A stretch of DNA of 64,000 bases from Aradus depressus. Taxonomy: Eukaryota; Arthropoda; Insecta; Hemiptera; Aradidae. The notes beneath the pieces were generated by a model. The model saw only the letters and a list, made by a program, of their open reading frames with translations. It was not told the origin of the DNA and ran no database searches. The position numbers were made by a program, and so were the translations under genes. Below are positions 10,385-21,514 of the stretch, piece after piece; the stretch's first letter is position 1, and every line of letters begins with the position of its first letter. Location: assembly GCA_963662175.1 (NCBI GenBank), contig OY759221.1:18194027-18258026 (forward strand). The letters are read 5' to 3'.

Positions 10385-10910
10385 GATCGTTGAGACTGTG
10401 TTTATGAAGTATAGGGGAAGTTATGTAATGGGCCAAAAATTCTCTGCGAAGTTTTCGAAGGAATTCCAAATATGGAAAAAAAAGTAAAAAAATGCAGTAA
10501 CTCCCAATAGAATTAATTATTCAACACGAAATTTTATATGTAAACCCTGAATCCTCTAACAACAACACCTATTGTTTTTCAGCCAAATCGACCAAAGGTG
10601 AGGGAGGGATTAGAGGAGAGGTTTAACACAAATAATCTAATAACTGTCGTGGTAATGAATGTATCGAGACAAAATTTCATATGTGAATTTAAAACTCCAT
10701 AAGGAAGACACATTAATTTTCAGCGGAATCTGCAGAAGGAAAAAGGGGGATCAGAGGGGCTCACCTCAAAAACTCCCGATGTAATGAATGTATCAACATG
10801 AAATTTTTTATTTGAAATCTAAATCCAATGAAGACAGAATCTGTCAAATTTCAGCAAAATCGGCCGAAGGGAAAAGTGGATTCAGGGGAGGGGCTCCTTA
10901 TCGCTTATCT
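10385..10910 (+). repeat. Family A repeat with three internal modules
   Basis: After the left end (gaagtataggggaagttatgtaatgggcc), a module of about 130-150 bp ('aatgtatc.acac.aaattt..tatgtgaatc...tattgattttcagc.aaatcg...gggagggattagagg') is repeated about three times with divergence. The terminal palindrome is missing. Confidence 0.65.
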
Positions 10911-11247
10911 ATAGATTTAGAACGCTTCCGTCAAAGACCTTTTTTTTTTTGCAGTTGACCTTGACCATTACAAACACACTTTCCTATTTCCATTCAAAAC
11001 GAAAACAATATAAAAAAAATATTTAGACTGGGGGTATTTTTAGGATGATTTGTTTAAGACAAGATTCGAAGAAATGGCAAGATGCATTAGGAACAAGTAG
11101 ACAACAACTATTATATTTTCGACTAGATCACATGAATAGAACTCAGAAATAGACAAATCTATTACACACCGGAAGCTATATTTCTCGTTCTCAGATCAAG
11201 ACATGCTCGCGAACTAATACCTACTTCGATTAATTTTCACTCACTAT

Positions 11248-11679
11248 CAGAGTTTGAAATTGAAAATTATTTTTTATGACTGAAAAATTAAATCATAACT
11301 TGATTTTTATTTATAGCTTTTAAAATTCATTTTGTGATTTCCCTCAAAAATTAATTCTTAGTTTTCTGTCAACAAATCATTTTGAGAGAAAAAAATATCG
11401 CTCAAGTAAAAAGTGTTATTTCTGATCTAAAAAATATCGCTCAAAAAGTAATTTTTCTTTTTGATTCAAACGTTTTTCACTCAATAAGAAATTCTTGACG
11501 TTTAACTTAAAAAAATATAAGTCGAATGTTAACAGTTAATTTTTAACTAGATGTATAAATCTTACCGATTAACTTTTGACTTTTATTTAAAAATCATCAG
11601 TGATTTTTACTTTTTCAATCAAAAAATAACTGTTACTTCTTGATTTTACAAAAAAATTAATTCTCAAATTCCATCCCTG
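11248..11679. mobile_element. hAT-type MITE with perfect 8-bp target duplication
   Basis: CTCACTAT at 11240-11247 is exactly repeated at 11680-11687. Between them the ends are inverted repeats starting CAG: CAGAGTTTGAAATTGAAAAT on the left and CAGGGATGGAATTTGAGAAT on the right, read inward. The 432-bp interior is AT-rich with no coding region. An 8-bp duplication with CAG ends is characteristic of hAT elements. Confidence 0.8.
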
Positions 11680-11754
11680 CTCACTATAGATTTAGAAGGT
11701 ATATGATTAATAATGATGCAAACAGAATTTATTTATTACAAAAACTGGACTTAC

Positions 11755-11840
11755 AAGATTAATGCAAAAGTAAAAAAAGTGCTGCCCTGAAAATTACGAA
11801 TTTTTACATCAATTTATTGCCTGTGACCACAAATATAGAG
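11755..11840. repeat. Repeat shared with 10150-10225
   Basis: Second copy of the 'aaaaagtgctgccctgaaaa.ttacgaattt' block. Confidence 0.6.
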
Positions 11841-11879
11841 ACTGATATCAGGCGCGTGGTAGATAAAAAAACAAAAAAA

Positions 11880-11965
11880 CATTTCTGTCAAGTTTTAGGC
11901 ATTAAGTGTGCCTTCTTCAGGGCCATTATTAACATTTGCAGGACAGTAATAAGCTAATATAAATT
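11880..11965 (-). mobile_element. Penelope-type terminal repeat with degenerate hammerhead
   Basis: On the minus strand CTGAAGA is followed by the helix AGGCA...TGCCT, but the next bases are AAAA instead of GAAA. The surrounding 'ggccctgaagaaggcac...aaaacttgacag' resembles 62060-62105. Probably an inactive copy. Confidence 0.35.
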
Positions 11966-12002
11966 TAAATTAAAGTAAAAATGACACAATAAAATTTAAA
12001 TA

Positions 12003-12060
12003 AAAAAGTCGTCGGTGAATAGCAATGCATGTTTTAGCTAATACGTGTAATAGTTGAGCT
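12003..12060 (-). repeat. Family A terminal fragment
   Basis: Only the 'gtcggtgaat' end and adjoining bases remain. Confidence 0.35.
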
Positions 12061-12082
12061 ACCAGTTATTAGAGATTTTGTG

Positions 12083-12335
12083 TTAAGGCCAGTGGTGGAT
12101 CACCAATAGGCAAACCTAGGCAGGTGCCTAGGGCCCCCGATGCTGAAGGCCCCAATGTCTAAAAAAAAAACTTGTCACTTTTAAAATGATTTTACACGCT
12201 TTTGGGAAAAATAATTCAGGTCAAATTTGACAAGGAATTTGACCCGAGTTATTTTTCCCAATAAAAGGTATGAGGGGCCTCCTATTAAGCATGATTTTTT
12301 TTTTAATAACATTTTTATGGGGGGGGGGGGGGGGG
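12083..12335. mobile_element. hAT-like terminus and hairpin
   Basis: 'cagtggtggatcaccaataggcaaacctaggcaggtgcctagggccc' is the style of terminus found on zf-MYM/ZBED-type hAT elements and resembles the end at 18829. Downstream, 12199-12263 forms a hairpin (tgggaaaaataa...ttatttttccca). A G(17) tract lies at 12319-12335. No transposase is present. Confidence 0.45.
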
Positions 12336-12639
12336 TTTAAAGATAGGGGGGCTACAATCGTTTCTGAGTTTGAGCTCTCACAATGTTCCAATCACAAACA
12401 TACACAAACACACAGACAGAAATCATCAATCGTGTGCAGTTGCCCTTGAAGCATGAAAATTTGATGAGAATTTGAATAGGTGTAAGAAAGTAACGGGTAA
12501 AAAAATAAATAAAAATTATCTCAAATTATCCGATCGAAGTAAAATGTAATTTAAACTCGTAATATGGTATATTAAATTTCTAAAAAATAGGGGACTTATC
12601 TTAAAAATTCAAAATTTTCATTAAACTAAAAAACCTTAA

Positions 12640-12850
12640 TAATGGTAATATATTTTACAATATACCGCTTATATTTATGAATTAACCCAAAATCTTTTCA
12701 AATAAAAGTTGTAGAGAAAACTAAAAGGTCCATTTTATGTAAAATATGATTGTTCGCAGATAGCCCTGCTTGCGAATTACATGCCGAAAACCGCCCTGAA
12801 ATGTGTGTGCTTTAAGCGAAGACGTTTAGTCCTATCAAAAAATTGGCTCT
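12640..12850. repeat. Unclassified repeat, pair with 16930-17130
   Basis: 'cttatatttatgaattaacccaaaatc...tgtagagaaaactaaaagg.ccattttat...acatgccgaaaa...tttagtcctatc.aaaaa' matches 16930-17130 in the same orientation. Confidence 0.6.
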
Positions 12851-12859
12851 TATCAAAAA

Positions 12860-13229
12860 TGTTCCTTATTAATTGTTAAATTAAATGAACCATAACAAAG
12901 ATGAAATATTTTTACACAAAAATGAAAATAAAATATTAACGTACCTAATAAGGAAGCTATGAGAGACGAAAGGACGGCAGCAGGATGGTGCATGTCTGCG
13001 GGAGTGGGTGTAACGATAGACTGACTGCAGTCTAGTGGAGCGGAGAGGTCTGGTGAAGACTACCCCCTACTTCAGGCGCCGCGCAGCAAGAGCAGTACAC
13101 CTCATCTGGAGGCTTTGTTATATCAGCCGGCCCACACATGGCTAGCCGGGGGGACAGCAAAAAACATGTCTAGAGGGAGCACAGAAGAAAAACAGTAACT
13201 CGTGTCTTTTTACATCTCCAACTAAACCA
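12860..13229. other. Unassigned sequence
   Basis: 12960-13190 is GC-richer than the surroundings and has no frame or terminus that I recognise. Confidence 0.35.
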
Positions 13230-13510
13230 GGTATAGGGGAAGTTAAGTATTTGGTCGGAAATTCTATGCTATTTTCAGTAGAATTTCTTTTTTTCTAATC
13301 CCCAGATTAAAAATTTTTTTTTTTTTTAATTGTCTGTTTGTGCATCAGTAAACACGATAAATCCCGATAAAATTAATGTGTCAACGCGAAATTAGGACGA
13401 CACCTATTGATTTTCAGCCAAATCAGTCTAACGAGGGAGGATTAAGGGGGGCTAAAATCAAAACCCCATAAGGACAACACCTATTAATTTTCAGCGGAAT
13501 CAGCCGAAGG
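13230..13510 (+). repeat. Family A repeat, left end plus modules
   Basis: 'ggtataggggaagttaagtatttggtcggaaattc' begins the copy; 'cctattgattttcagccaaatcagtctaacgagggagg' is an internal module. It is followed by a fragment in the opposite orientation to about 13690. Confidence 0.55.
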
Positions 13511-13717
13511 CCCACTTCCCTTTTCCATAACTTCCTCGTATAGTTTGGAGTGTAAAACCTTAATATATGCCGATATTAATTTCAGAGAAGTTATTTGAGT
13601 TTTAGTGTTGTCCTTCTGGGGTTCTCGATACACAAATTTCCATGTCAGTATATTCATTCTATCAGGAGTTATCGTGTACAAGACACACACACACAGTATT
13701 TAATTCTCCAGCTATAC

Positions 13718-14040
13718 GAAGTATAGGGGAAGTTATGAAATCGGTCAATTCGATGTTGAGATTTCAACAAAATTTCATCTTTTCCAAACTCCTTATTCAA
13801 AAAGTGAAAAAAAAAATTATCTGTGTCTGCGTCTGTGTGTATCTGTAAACACGATAACTCCTCATAGAATGATTGTGTACACAGGAAATTCTGTATGTGT
13901 ATCCAGATGCCCATAACGACCACACCTATTGGTTTTCAGCCAAATCGGTCAAAGGGAAGGGGGAGGGATTAGGGGGGCATTAAACACAAAAACTCTAATA
14001 ACAGCCGTTGTAATGAATGTATTGATATGAAATTTAATCA
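13718..14040 (+). repeat. Family A repeat, left end plus one module
   Basis: It begins 'atacgaagtataggggaagttatgaaatcggtcaattcgatgttgag' and continues through 'cacgataactcctcatagaatg' and 'cctattggttttcagccaaatcggtc'. The right terminus is missing. Confidence 0.6.
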
Positions 14041-14265
14041 AAATTTTCAAAACCGAATTTTTTTTTTAATTTTTGTATTCATAGGGTTGTAAAATATAAA
14101 ATTCCAGTCAAAAATCAACATAGAATTTATGACGGGCAAAGTAAAAAATTATTTTGAGTGTACTCCTTGAAAAGATTATACTTTTTTCATGTTATTAATA
14201 TATAATAATTTTTGGTTAGAGGGAGAGTACATTGTTAAATTATTTTCTTGTGTTTTGATGTGAAG

Positions 14266-15352
14266 ATAGGTCCTGTGGATGACAAGTTCGACTGGGCACG
14301 GAACTTCGGTACGATGTTGGGCTTCGAGAGTCCAGAGTTCAAGGACCTACTCCGGCTGTACCTGACGATCCACTGTGACCATGACGGAGGCAATGTGTCT
14401 GCACTTGGCTCGGCCCTCTCTGATCCATACCTCTTCCTGGCCGCCACCATGGACGGACTGGCGGGGCCTCTCCATTAGGGTGGAACGAAAATGGCCTTTT
14501 AAAATTTTTTTTAGTTATTAGTTTGGTAATAGTGGAGAAAAGTTGCCTTTTAAGTTCAAAAAGAATTTTAAAAAAATTGGTTGCAATACTACAACATCTT
14601 GAGGTGCCGCAAAGAGCATAAAGTTTGTAAAAAAATTGAAAAATTTTAAACTTTGATAAATTATTTTTTATGAATTTCTCGTACATATAATGTTACAAAA
14701 GATGGTTTTAAATACATATATAAGCATTATAATTGGAAAAAATTATTAATTATAAAATATAATAAAAATAAAATATATTTTGTAATGTCGAACTTTGTAT
14801 TTCTTACTTCTGTATCCTTAATGATTACAAATGTTACAGCTGCAAAATGTTTGTTTCTACTTCATTGCCACATTAAACTGGTCCTTGCGGCACCTCAAGA
14901 CCTACTCCAATATTTTTCATATTTTTTATTTATCTTATCTACAATAAAAGGCAACTTTTCTGCGCTATTCCAAATTAAAAATCACATAATCGAGACACGC
15001 AAAAATCTTTGAAAAAGTTCCAAAAAAGTGTGTTTTTATGAAACTTTAAGGTCCTTGCGGCACCTCAAGACGTACTCCAATATTTTTCATATTTTTTATT
15101 TATCTTATCTACACTAAAAGGCAACTTTTCCGCGCTATTGCAAATTAAAAATCAAAAGGTGATTTTTTCGTTCCACCCTACTCTCCATGGTCTCGCTTGT
15201 CAGGAGGTACTCACCTTCCTCAGGAAGATCCAGAAGGAATTCGGAGATACGGTCACCAATGAACAACTGAAGGGCTTTGTGGAGAAGACCCTGAAGAGTG
15301 GTCAAGTGATCCCAGGCTATGGACATGCCGTCCTCAGGAAGACAGACCCCAG
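14266..15352 (+). pseudogene. Citrate synthase fragment, split by a MITE
   Basis: A plus-strand frame encodes about 100 residues of citrate synthase in two parts. The first (14266-14475) runs [20 protein letters not shown], then [18 protein letters not shown] and [10 protein letters not shown], to AGPLH. The second (from 15189) resumes exactly in frame with [18 protein letters not shown] and includes [16 protein letters not shown]. These are the substrate-binding HSDHEGGNVSAH and [14 protein letters not shown] regions of the enzyme. About five residues are missing after NVSA (the family has HTSHLV here), removing a conserved histidine. Similarity stops after DPR. An AG precedes the first part at 14264-14265. 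GC-rich codon use contrasts with the surroundings. Partial, interrupted and lacking both ends, so a pseudogene rather than the functional mitochondrial enzyme. Confidence 0.85.
14476..15180. mobile_element. hAT-like MITE inserted in citrate synthase
   Basis: The target duplication CTCTCCAT is exact at 14468-14475 and 15181-15188. The termini are perfect 16-bp inverted repeats (TAGGGTGGAACGAAAA). Inside, a block of about 105 bp ('gtccttgcggcacctcaagac...aaggcaacttttc') occurs twice in direct orientation (about 14880-14990 and 15048-15155), with an inverted partial copy near 14535-14610. It has no coding capacity. Confidence 0.85.
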
Positions 15353-15547
15353 ACATCGGCGGCCATATTGCTCTTTATTTTATACAGGGATTCCCAATTG
15401 AAAAGGTTTCTATAAATGTTGATTCTAAAATTTGGAGTAACATCCCCTAACCTGTAATAATTTTTTGTCATTCTCAAATATTTTTTAACGGGCTGAGGAA
15501 CATTGAAAAATATTTTCCTTATTTACTCACACAAATATAATTATTTG

Positions 15548-16731
15548 TTTTATTTTTTATTTTTTTTTTTTTTGTAATTATTGTAAACTTTATTATTCTA
15601 TACATGAATATTATAGTTGGGCTGTCTATAACAATAATACCTAGGCCAAGGGCCTAATTAACATGAGATATGAACTCAGGTACAATTCATTAATTGCCCT
15701 GAACAAGTAACTTTAAAGTAGATAAAATGAACATAATATAGGAAAGAAAAAAAAAAAAATTGTCTTTTGATCAATTGATGAGAAGAAAATCATGCGGTCG
15801 CTTCTTTTTAAGTCTGCGTTCCAGTGGTAAAGGTGGTGGGTGTTCAGCAATTTCCCGGACCAGTGGATTTGGGTGGTTGGCCATTGTTGTCTGCATTCGG
15901 ATGTAGGATTCTTTGAGGACCTCCGCTACTTCCGGTATTTCAAGATCAGCATGTAGAACTGTGTTGCGAACATACCACGGTGCATCGGTGATGAGTCTCA
16001 TGACGCGATTTTGAGTGGTTTGTATCCTGGTTATGTGGCTTTTAGCAGCTGAACCCCATAGGCCACAAGCGTACTGCCAGATCGGACGTATCAGCACCAA
16101 ATATAGCAGTCTTTTTACTGATAAAGCAAGGGGTGAGCGGTGGTCGAGGAGACACTTCAAGTTTGTTATTCGTCCGCGAGTCTTCGCTACTGGGTGCTGG
16201 ACATGATGGGACCATGTTAGCTTCGCGTCAAATATTAGTCCTAGGTATCTTACTCGTTCTGCACAAGGGATTTGCATGTCATTAAGAAAGATGGTTGGAT
16301 TTGGTATATTTTTTTTATATGTGAAAGTTACCACTGTTGACTTAGTGGAGTTCATTTTTATGCGCCATTTGCAACACCATAAGTTGACTGCGTTCAGGAA
16401 TTGTTGTAGATAATGTTTGGCATCTTCAGAAGTCAGGGCTCTGCTGAGGGCAGCAACATCATCTGCGAATTGTGCTACAGTCACATTTTCTGAGGTAGGA
16501 AAGTCACTTGCATAAATTAGATAAAGAAAGGGCCCCAGAACACTACCCTGCGGCACTCCTGCTGATATCGCTTTAGATGTTGAGCTTGTGTTACCATATT
16601 TTACGGAAAATGTACGGCAATACAAGTATGATTTTATAATTCTGTAGTAGGTGTCCGGTAGATGGGGTTTTAGCTTGCAGAGTAGTCCAGGGTGCCAAAC
16701 CTTGTCAAAGGCTTTTTCCGTATCCAGGTTT
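15548..16731 (-). pseudogene. Jockey-clade LINE, 5'-truncated, with 3' tail
   Basis: The minus-strand frame begins DTEKAFDKVWHPGLL at about 16728, right after a stop, which marks the truncation. It runs uninterrupted to a stop at 15771. Reverse transcriptase landmarks: AGVPQGSVLGP, FADDVA (catalytic (Y/F)xDD), KWRIKMNSTKS, and RYLGLIFDAKLTW of the thumb region, then the C-terminal 'YACGLWG' block. Beyond the stop come ~200 bp of 3' untranslated sequence and an A-rich tail, seen as a T run at about 15556-15573. It lacks the endonuclease and the first RT motifs, so it is a typical dead-on-arrival copy, but the remaining frame is open. Confidence 0.85.
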
Positions 16732-16929
16732 TAAAGGTAACAATTAAATAAATATACAAAACATATATCAGTAAAATACACATTTGTTCAGTTGTTGTAG
16801 CCAATGCAAATAAAGAAGTTATGCAAACAGGTAGGAAAATTATGAGTTGGATAATAATTTTAATATCACAATTCAGTATTAAAATTTCATATTGTTTTAC
16901 TAATTAATTCGCTGAATTATTTAATCGAG

Positions 16930-17130
16930 ATGTGAATACATTTTACAAGATAACACTTATATTTATGACCTAATCAAAAATCTCTTTAAAATAAAATTTG
17001 TAGAGAAAACTGAAAGGGACATTTTATATGAAATAGTATATTTGACAGGTCGTCCGGTTTGCGAAATACATGCCGAAAATTGTTCTTTTCGCAAAACTGT
17101 TAGTCCTATCGAAAAATTCATTCTACCAAA
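16930..17130. repeat. Unclassified repeat, pair with 12640-12850
   Basis: Second copy, same orientation; see the entry at 12640. Confidence 0.6.
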
Positions 17131-17227
17131 TTCTCCAATCGCTAATCTCTCATCAAGTTTAAGATATGTCCAATACGATCATAGTTATAGAGCCCCAAAA
17201 AATGTTAATTTTCGTAGGACATATTTA

Positions 17228-17475
17228 GCGTTGTTTCAAAGAAATATTGTATGTATATCCAGAATCGCATAAGGGAGACTCCTATTGATTTTCAGCCAAA
17301 TCTGCTAAAGGGGAGGGAGGTAAAGAAGGTAGAGGGCTTAACGCAAAAACTGTGATAACTGCCATTGTAATGAATGTACTGACATGACATATCGTATGTA
17401 AATTCAAAACCCTATAAGGACGACACATATTACTTTTCAGCAGAATTGGCCAAAGAAACCCGAAAACCACAATAA
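17228..17475 (+). repeat. Family A internal modules
   Basis: Two modules are visible ('cctattgattttcagccaaatctgctaaagggg' and 'acacatattacttttcagcagaattggcc'). Confidence 0.55.
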
Positions 17476-17505
17476 CTAACGATGTATTAAATATATTGTA
17501 GCAAG

Positions 17506-17748
17506 GTTAGGTTAGGTTTTATGATTCGTGCCCGGGCTTTAAGTACGAGGTCATATCGCATCACTACCAGAGCGCTCTTTCGTCACTCTGGTGGACATGA
17601 GCCCGACTCTATTGTGGGAGTCCTAAATTTTGCTTACCCTAAATTTTTATTCATCTAGGGTAGGGGTCTTTAACGAGTAGCTCTGGTAGTAGGCGATATG
17701 ACCTCGTAGTTAAAGCCCGGGCATGAGACATAAAACCTAACATTTAGT
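17506..17748. mobile_element. SINE family 1, two tail halves in inverted orientation
   Basis: 17506-17680 is a minus-oriented 3' half of the SINE. At about 17680 it switches to a plus-oriented 3' end ('agctctggtagtaggcgatatgacctcgtagttaaagcccgggcat'). The result is a hairpin with 'taggtt'/'aaccta' ends. No tRNA-like head is present. Confidence 0.65.
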
Positions 17749-17869
17749 TATCAATGAACCTCTCCACTAGTCAAATATACAACGTCTTCAGTCATTATAA
17801 TCCATTATGCCATAATAGCTTCAACATTACACTCTGTTATCATATCAGGATAGGCTAATAACATTTTTA

Positions 17870-18100
17870 CGACAAACATCATGCCATTCCACTTATTCAA
17901 CAATTATGCACAAACACTCTCCCTACAAATCCACCCCGACGCCATAAGCGGGCATGGCAGAGGGACCTGCTCCAGGACAAGCCTGAACTCCTCTTCGGTC
18001 ACGTACCTCAGCAGTACAGCCACGCACTCGACACTCCCCAACTCATCTTGCTAATGACAAATATGTCGTTGTAAATAAATAAATAAAAATAAACTTTTGC
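17870..18100 (+). pseudogene. Possible LINE 3' end
   Basis: A short plus frame (LLQDKPELLFGHVPQQ... to a stop near 18073) is followed by 'aaataaataaataaaaataaa'. The context and A-rich tail suggest a LINE 3' terminus, but the protein is not recognised. Confidence 0.25.
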
Positions 18101-18159
18101 GAAATACGTAATAATGTGCTTCATATACTCTATGATGACATCATTTATTTGATTAATTT

Positions 18160-18205
18160 GTGCTTGGAGAAGTACATAGCCGGTGATTCACCGACGCATT
18201 TTTTG
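18160..18205 (+). repeat. Family A terminal fragment
   Basis: 'gagaagtacatagccggtgattcaccgacgc' followed by Ts is the terminal palindrome end only. Confidence 0.6.
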
Positions 18206-18629
18206 CTTTTTCTGAATGCTCACATATGCTTAAAGACGCAGTCAAATACTGATTTAAATAAAGACTTTATCTGACTGTTTCGCCTCTTTTATTACATTTT
18301 CACCCCACGTCTCTGCCCATGCGAATAGTGTAATAAATAAAATCTCATGCGAGGAATTAAAGATCAGGAGCTATAAATCCTGAACGTAGGAGGAAAGTTG
18401 CAACTGAAGAGAAAGCATGCCGTTACAACAGTAAAAAGTACCAGGAAAGTATGGTGTTCAAGCCTTGGTTCCTGTCGGCCCCATCCTCTTGGCATGATAT
18501 AAGGAAACAACAATGTTGAAGAGAATTATCTTAAAGGAGTTCGATACATCGATACATAATCATATATACAACTTCAAATAATGACTTAATCAAAATATAA
18601 AAAAAAAAACAGATAACAATAATTAAAAA

Positions 18630-18828
18630 AATATGTGAATCACCGGCAAACCCACAACGAATTAATCAATAACCTTTTCCTTCTCCCTCCAAAACCATTC
18701 GATCATTTGCGCTAATGTTCAATATTTGACTTACATAGGGGCTCCAACATCCTTATACTAAATTTTGTGTTGATAAATTCATTACATCCGCAGTTATTGG
18801 TTCTTTTAATTGAGCCCCCTTCCCTGAA
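18630..18828 (-). repeat. Family A repeat, terminal part
   Basis: 'gtgaatcaccggcaaac', 'ccttctccctccaaaacca', 'gacttacataggggctcc' and 'aaattttgtgttgataaattcattacatc' follow in the reverse orientation. Confidence 0.6.
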
Positions 18829-19450
18829 CCAGTTCTGGATTAGCCCATAAGCAAATTAAGCAATTGCTTAGGGCATCACGTCTCTGGGGGCACCATAAAC
18901 AGCACCGAAAAAATATTTGCTAACACATGAAAGGCAAGGCTGTTTGAAAACCCGCGCGTTTAAATTGACTAGAGCAATGAGCCGACTAGAAATTTAGGTT
19001 CGTTTTTCATAAAGTTCTAACTAGGACAACCGAGTTGTGAACTCGGTCCTAATAAGGTCTGAATGTGATAACCCTAAAAGATCCTAGTTAGAAAGGTAAC
19101 GCACATTCAACTTCGTTCCTTACGAGGACAGCCTAATTTATGGAACTAATAGGGACCTTACTCGAAGTAAATCAGGACCTATAGGTCGTAAAAAAAAATC
19201 TGTTCCCTAATGTGGACACAGCCCTGCGTATATTTTTATGACTGATGGTATCGAACTGCACAGCGGAACGATCTTTTTCGAAATTGAAAATAATAAAAAA
19301 ACGAAAAAAAAAAGACGATCCTGCAGGAAAGACTCGATGCTTTATCAATATTTTGTATAGAGATATGCTAAAAACGTTGAACTTAAAAACTATTGTCCGC
19401 GAATTTCATGCCCGTAAAAGTCGCAAGTCGCATTTCAATAAATAAACAAA
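18829..19450 (+). mobile_element. hAT element remnant (terminus plus transposase C-terminus)
   Basis: The left terminus 'cagttctggattagcccataagc...aattgcttagggc' has the style of zf-MYM-type hAT elements. A frame at 19245-19445 carries SNCTAERSFSKLKIIK, then DMLKTLN and VREFHARKSRKSHF, the hAT dimerisation domain at the C-terminus of the transposase. The middle of the gene is deleted. Confidence 0.7.
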
Positions 19451-19469
19451 TTTATTTGAAATTTTACAG

Positions 19470-19885
19470 GTTATGTCCTCATTGACTATTGACTTTAAAT
19501 ATGAAATTTCATGTCAATATATTCATTACATCGGCAGTTATTGGCCTTTATGAGCTGAGCCCCCCATTCTCTTCTGCCAATTCTACTGTAAATTAATAAG
19601 TGTCGTTCTTATAACTGCAGTTATTACAGTTTTTAAGTTAAGCATCCCCTTAATCCCCCTTTTTCATCGATGGATTTGGCTGAAAATTGATAGGTGCTGC
19701 CCTTATGGAGTGTAGGTGACACAAATAAAGGTTCATGTCGATACATTCACTCTATCGGTAGTTATCAGAGTTTTTATGTTAAACTTCACCCTAATCCACC
19801 TTCCCTTCGGTCAATTTGGCTGAAAATCTATAGGTGTCCGTCGTTTTGAGTTCTGCATTTACATAAAAAATTTCGTGTTTTTTAT
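19470..19885 (-). repeat. Family A repeat, internal modules
   Basis: Three reverse-orientation modules: 'aaatttcatgtcaatatattcattacatcggcagttattgg', 'ggctgaaaattgataggtgctgcc', 'ggctgaaaatctataggtg'. Confidence 0.65.
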
Positions 19886-19989
19886 TTTTATTATGAAGCT
19901 GTTGAGAGACATCTCGTAAATATGCCAGGTATTAATTTAAATATTGGCATAGATGAGGCAGCCTATCAGAAAGTGGATACATCATCTCT

Positions 19990-20225
19990 CTATTTAAAAA
20001 AGTAAAATTAAATTAATAAAAACTGAGCCAATAAATACTTAAAAATATATGATTATATAAAAAAATTAATATAAGATACGTTTATAATAAGTATATATTT
20101 TTCAATTTAATAAAAATTAAGATAACTATTTTTTAAAAAAACTCTTCGGACATGTCTTTATCCCAACGATGTTTCGGGACGTTCTTACGTCCCATCATTG
20201 ATAAATAAGTGTCCTTTCTTTCCCT
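19990..20225 (-). mobile_element. Penelope-type terminal repeat with degenerate hammerhead
   Basis: On the minus strand, a 7-bp helix GGGACGT...ACGTCCC followed by GAAAC sits next to an altered core (CAATGA where CTGATGA is expected). The flank 'aaaattaagataa.tatttt' is shared with 23280-23480. Confidence 0.45.
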
Positions 20226-20814
20226 TTCTGCCAAAGTTGGACAAGTAGTCTTATAGGACTCTCGTTTATATGACTAAGAGTAAAGCTAGAGATCAAAAAT
20301 GTCTTTACTGATCAGTTTCAAAAACCTGTCGTTAGTCTGTTACTATTCTTGGAGATTACATTTACATCCTGACTGGGCCATTCGTCTTCCGCGCATATCC
20401 ATGAAAGTAATACAGAAAGTGAAGAGTCAGATGCTTGCTGTCAGTCCGATCCTCTCTACACGATACTACAATTAAGAAAACCAGGTAATTCCTTGACAGG
20501 TTTTCCAACCTACCTGAAGTCATTGAAAGGATCAACTTTCACAATACAACGCTTCCAGTTCTACCGTGAAATCCTTGAGAACGTAATGCAATTAATTTCC
20601 CTTCTGATTTTCCGCATTTGCATTTCCCTTCTTTTTAATAACTTGCATATTTCATTGAGAAAGACTCATTGTTTGTTTTTCGAAGGATCTAATTCGTCAG
20701 TGAACTTGTGAGAATGTTTTCGTTTTCATTTCTTTTTCTTTTTGCGGTGGCGGAAGGATGTCTAAACTAGCAATTATCAATTAGTGATTATTTGCAAATT
20801 ATTAAATTTATATA

Positions 20815-20933
20815 GAGTTAGTTATTATGACTCATGACCGGGCTTTATCTACAAGGTCATAACGCCTACTACCAAAGCGGTCTTTCGCTAAAGAACGGCG
20901 AGTTTATTTTGCCTCCCAGATAAATATTAATAT
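20815..20933 (-). mobile_element. SINE family 1, internally deleted
   Basis: The 3' tail side (gttagttattatgactcatgaccggg) joins directly to the body near the head ('aacggcgagtttattttgcctcccag'). Confidence 0.6.
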
Positions 20934-21194
20934 ATTATAAATAATAATAAACTTATAATAATATTAATAAATAAATAAATAATATTATATTTTAACAACT
21001 AATGAAATTTATGGCTAAAATGTATTCGCCATGTGACCAATATAAACGTATATATTTATATTATTAACGTTTTCCCAAAGTAGCTCTAGCTCATGTCTAC
21101 CAGAGTGGTAAAAGAGCGCTCTATTCATAGGCGACTGTTTTTTAAAATTTTTTTTTTATTTAAGTTAGTTCTTATTTATATATTATGTATATAT

Positions 21195-21514
21195 ATTTTA
21201 GTTAGTTACTATGACTCATGTCTGGTATTTAACTACGGACGACAGAGAGATGAGCCCGACTCTACTATAGGAGTCCTAAATTTTGCCTATCCTAAATTTT
21301 TATTCACCAAGGCTACTGGTCTTTAGTGAGTATCTGACACCGTACAGGCTCGGGGCCATCGCTTAACGTCCCATTCAAAGGCTGGCGTGCTTAAGTTTTT
21401 TTTACCTCACAGATTAAATAAACTAAGGACCTCGGCAGGGTTTCGAACCCGCGATCTTGAGCTCAGTAAGCAAGCATGTATACCACTGAGCTACCGGCGC
21501 CCTCGATTATTAGT
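21195..21514 (-). mobile_element. SINE family 1, near full length
   Basis: The complete tRNA-like head (minus: gcgccggtagctcagtggta, box B GGTTCGAAACC) and body are present. The tail is 'gttagttac'. A ~60-bp part of the body near the tail is missing. Confidence 0.75.

Noticed and set aside
14248..15401. Functional citrate synthase gene
   Set aside because: Only two internal blocks are present, a conserved segment is deleted, a transposon splits the frame, and both ends are missing.
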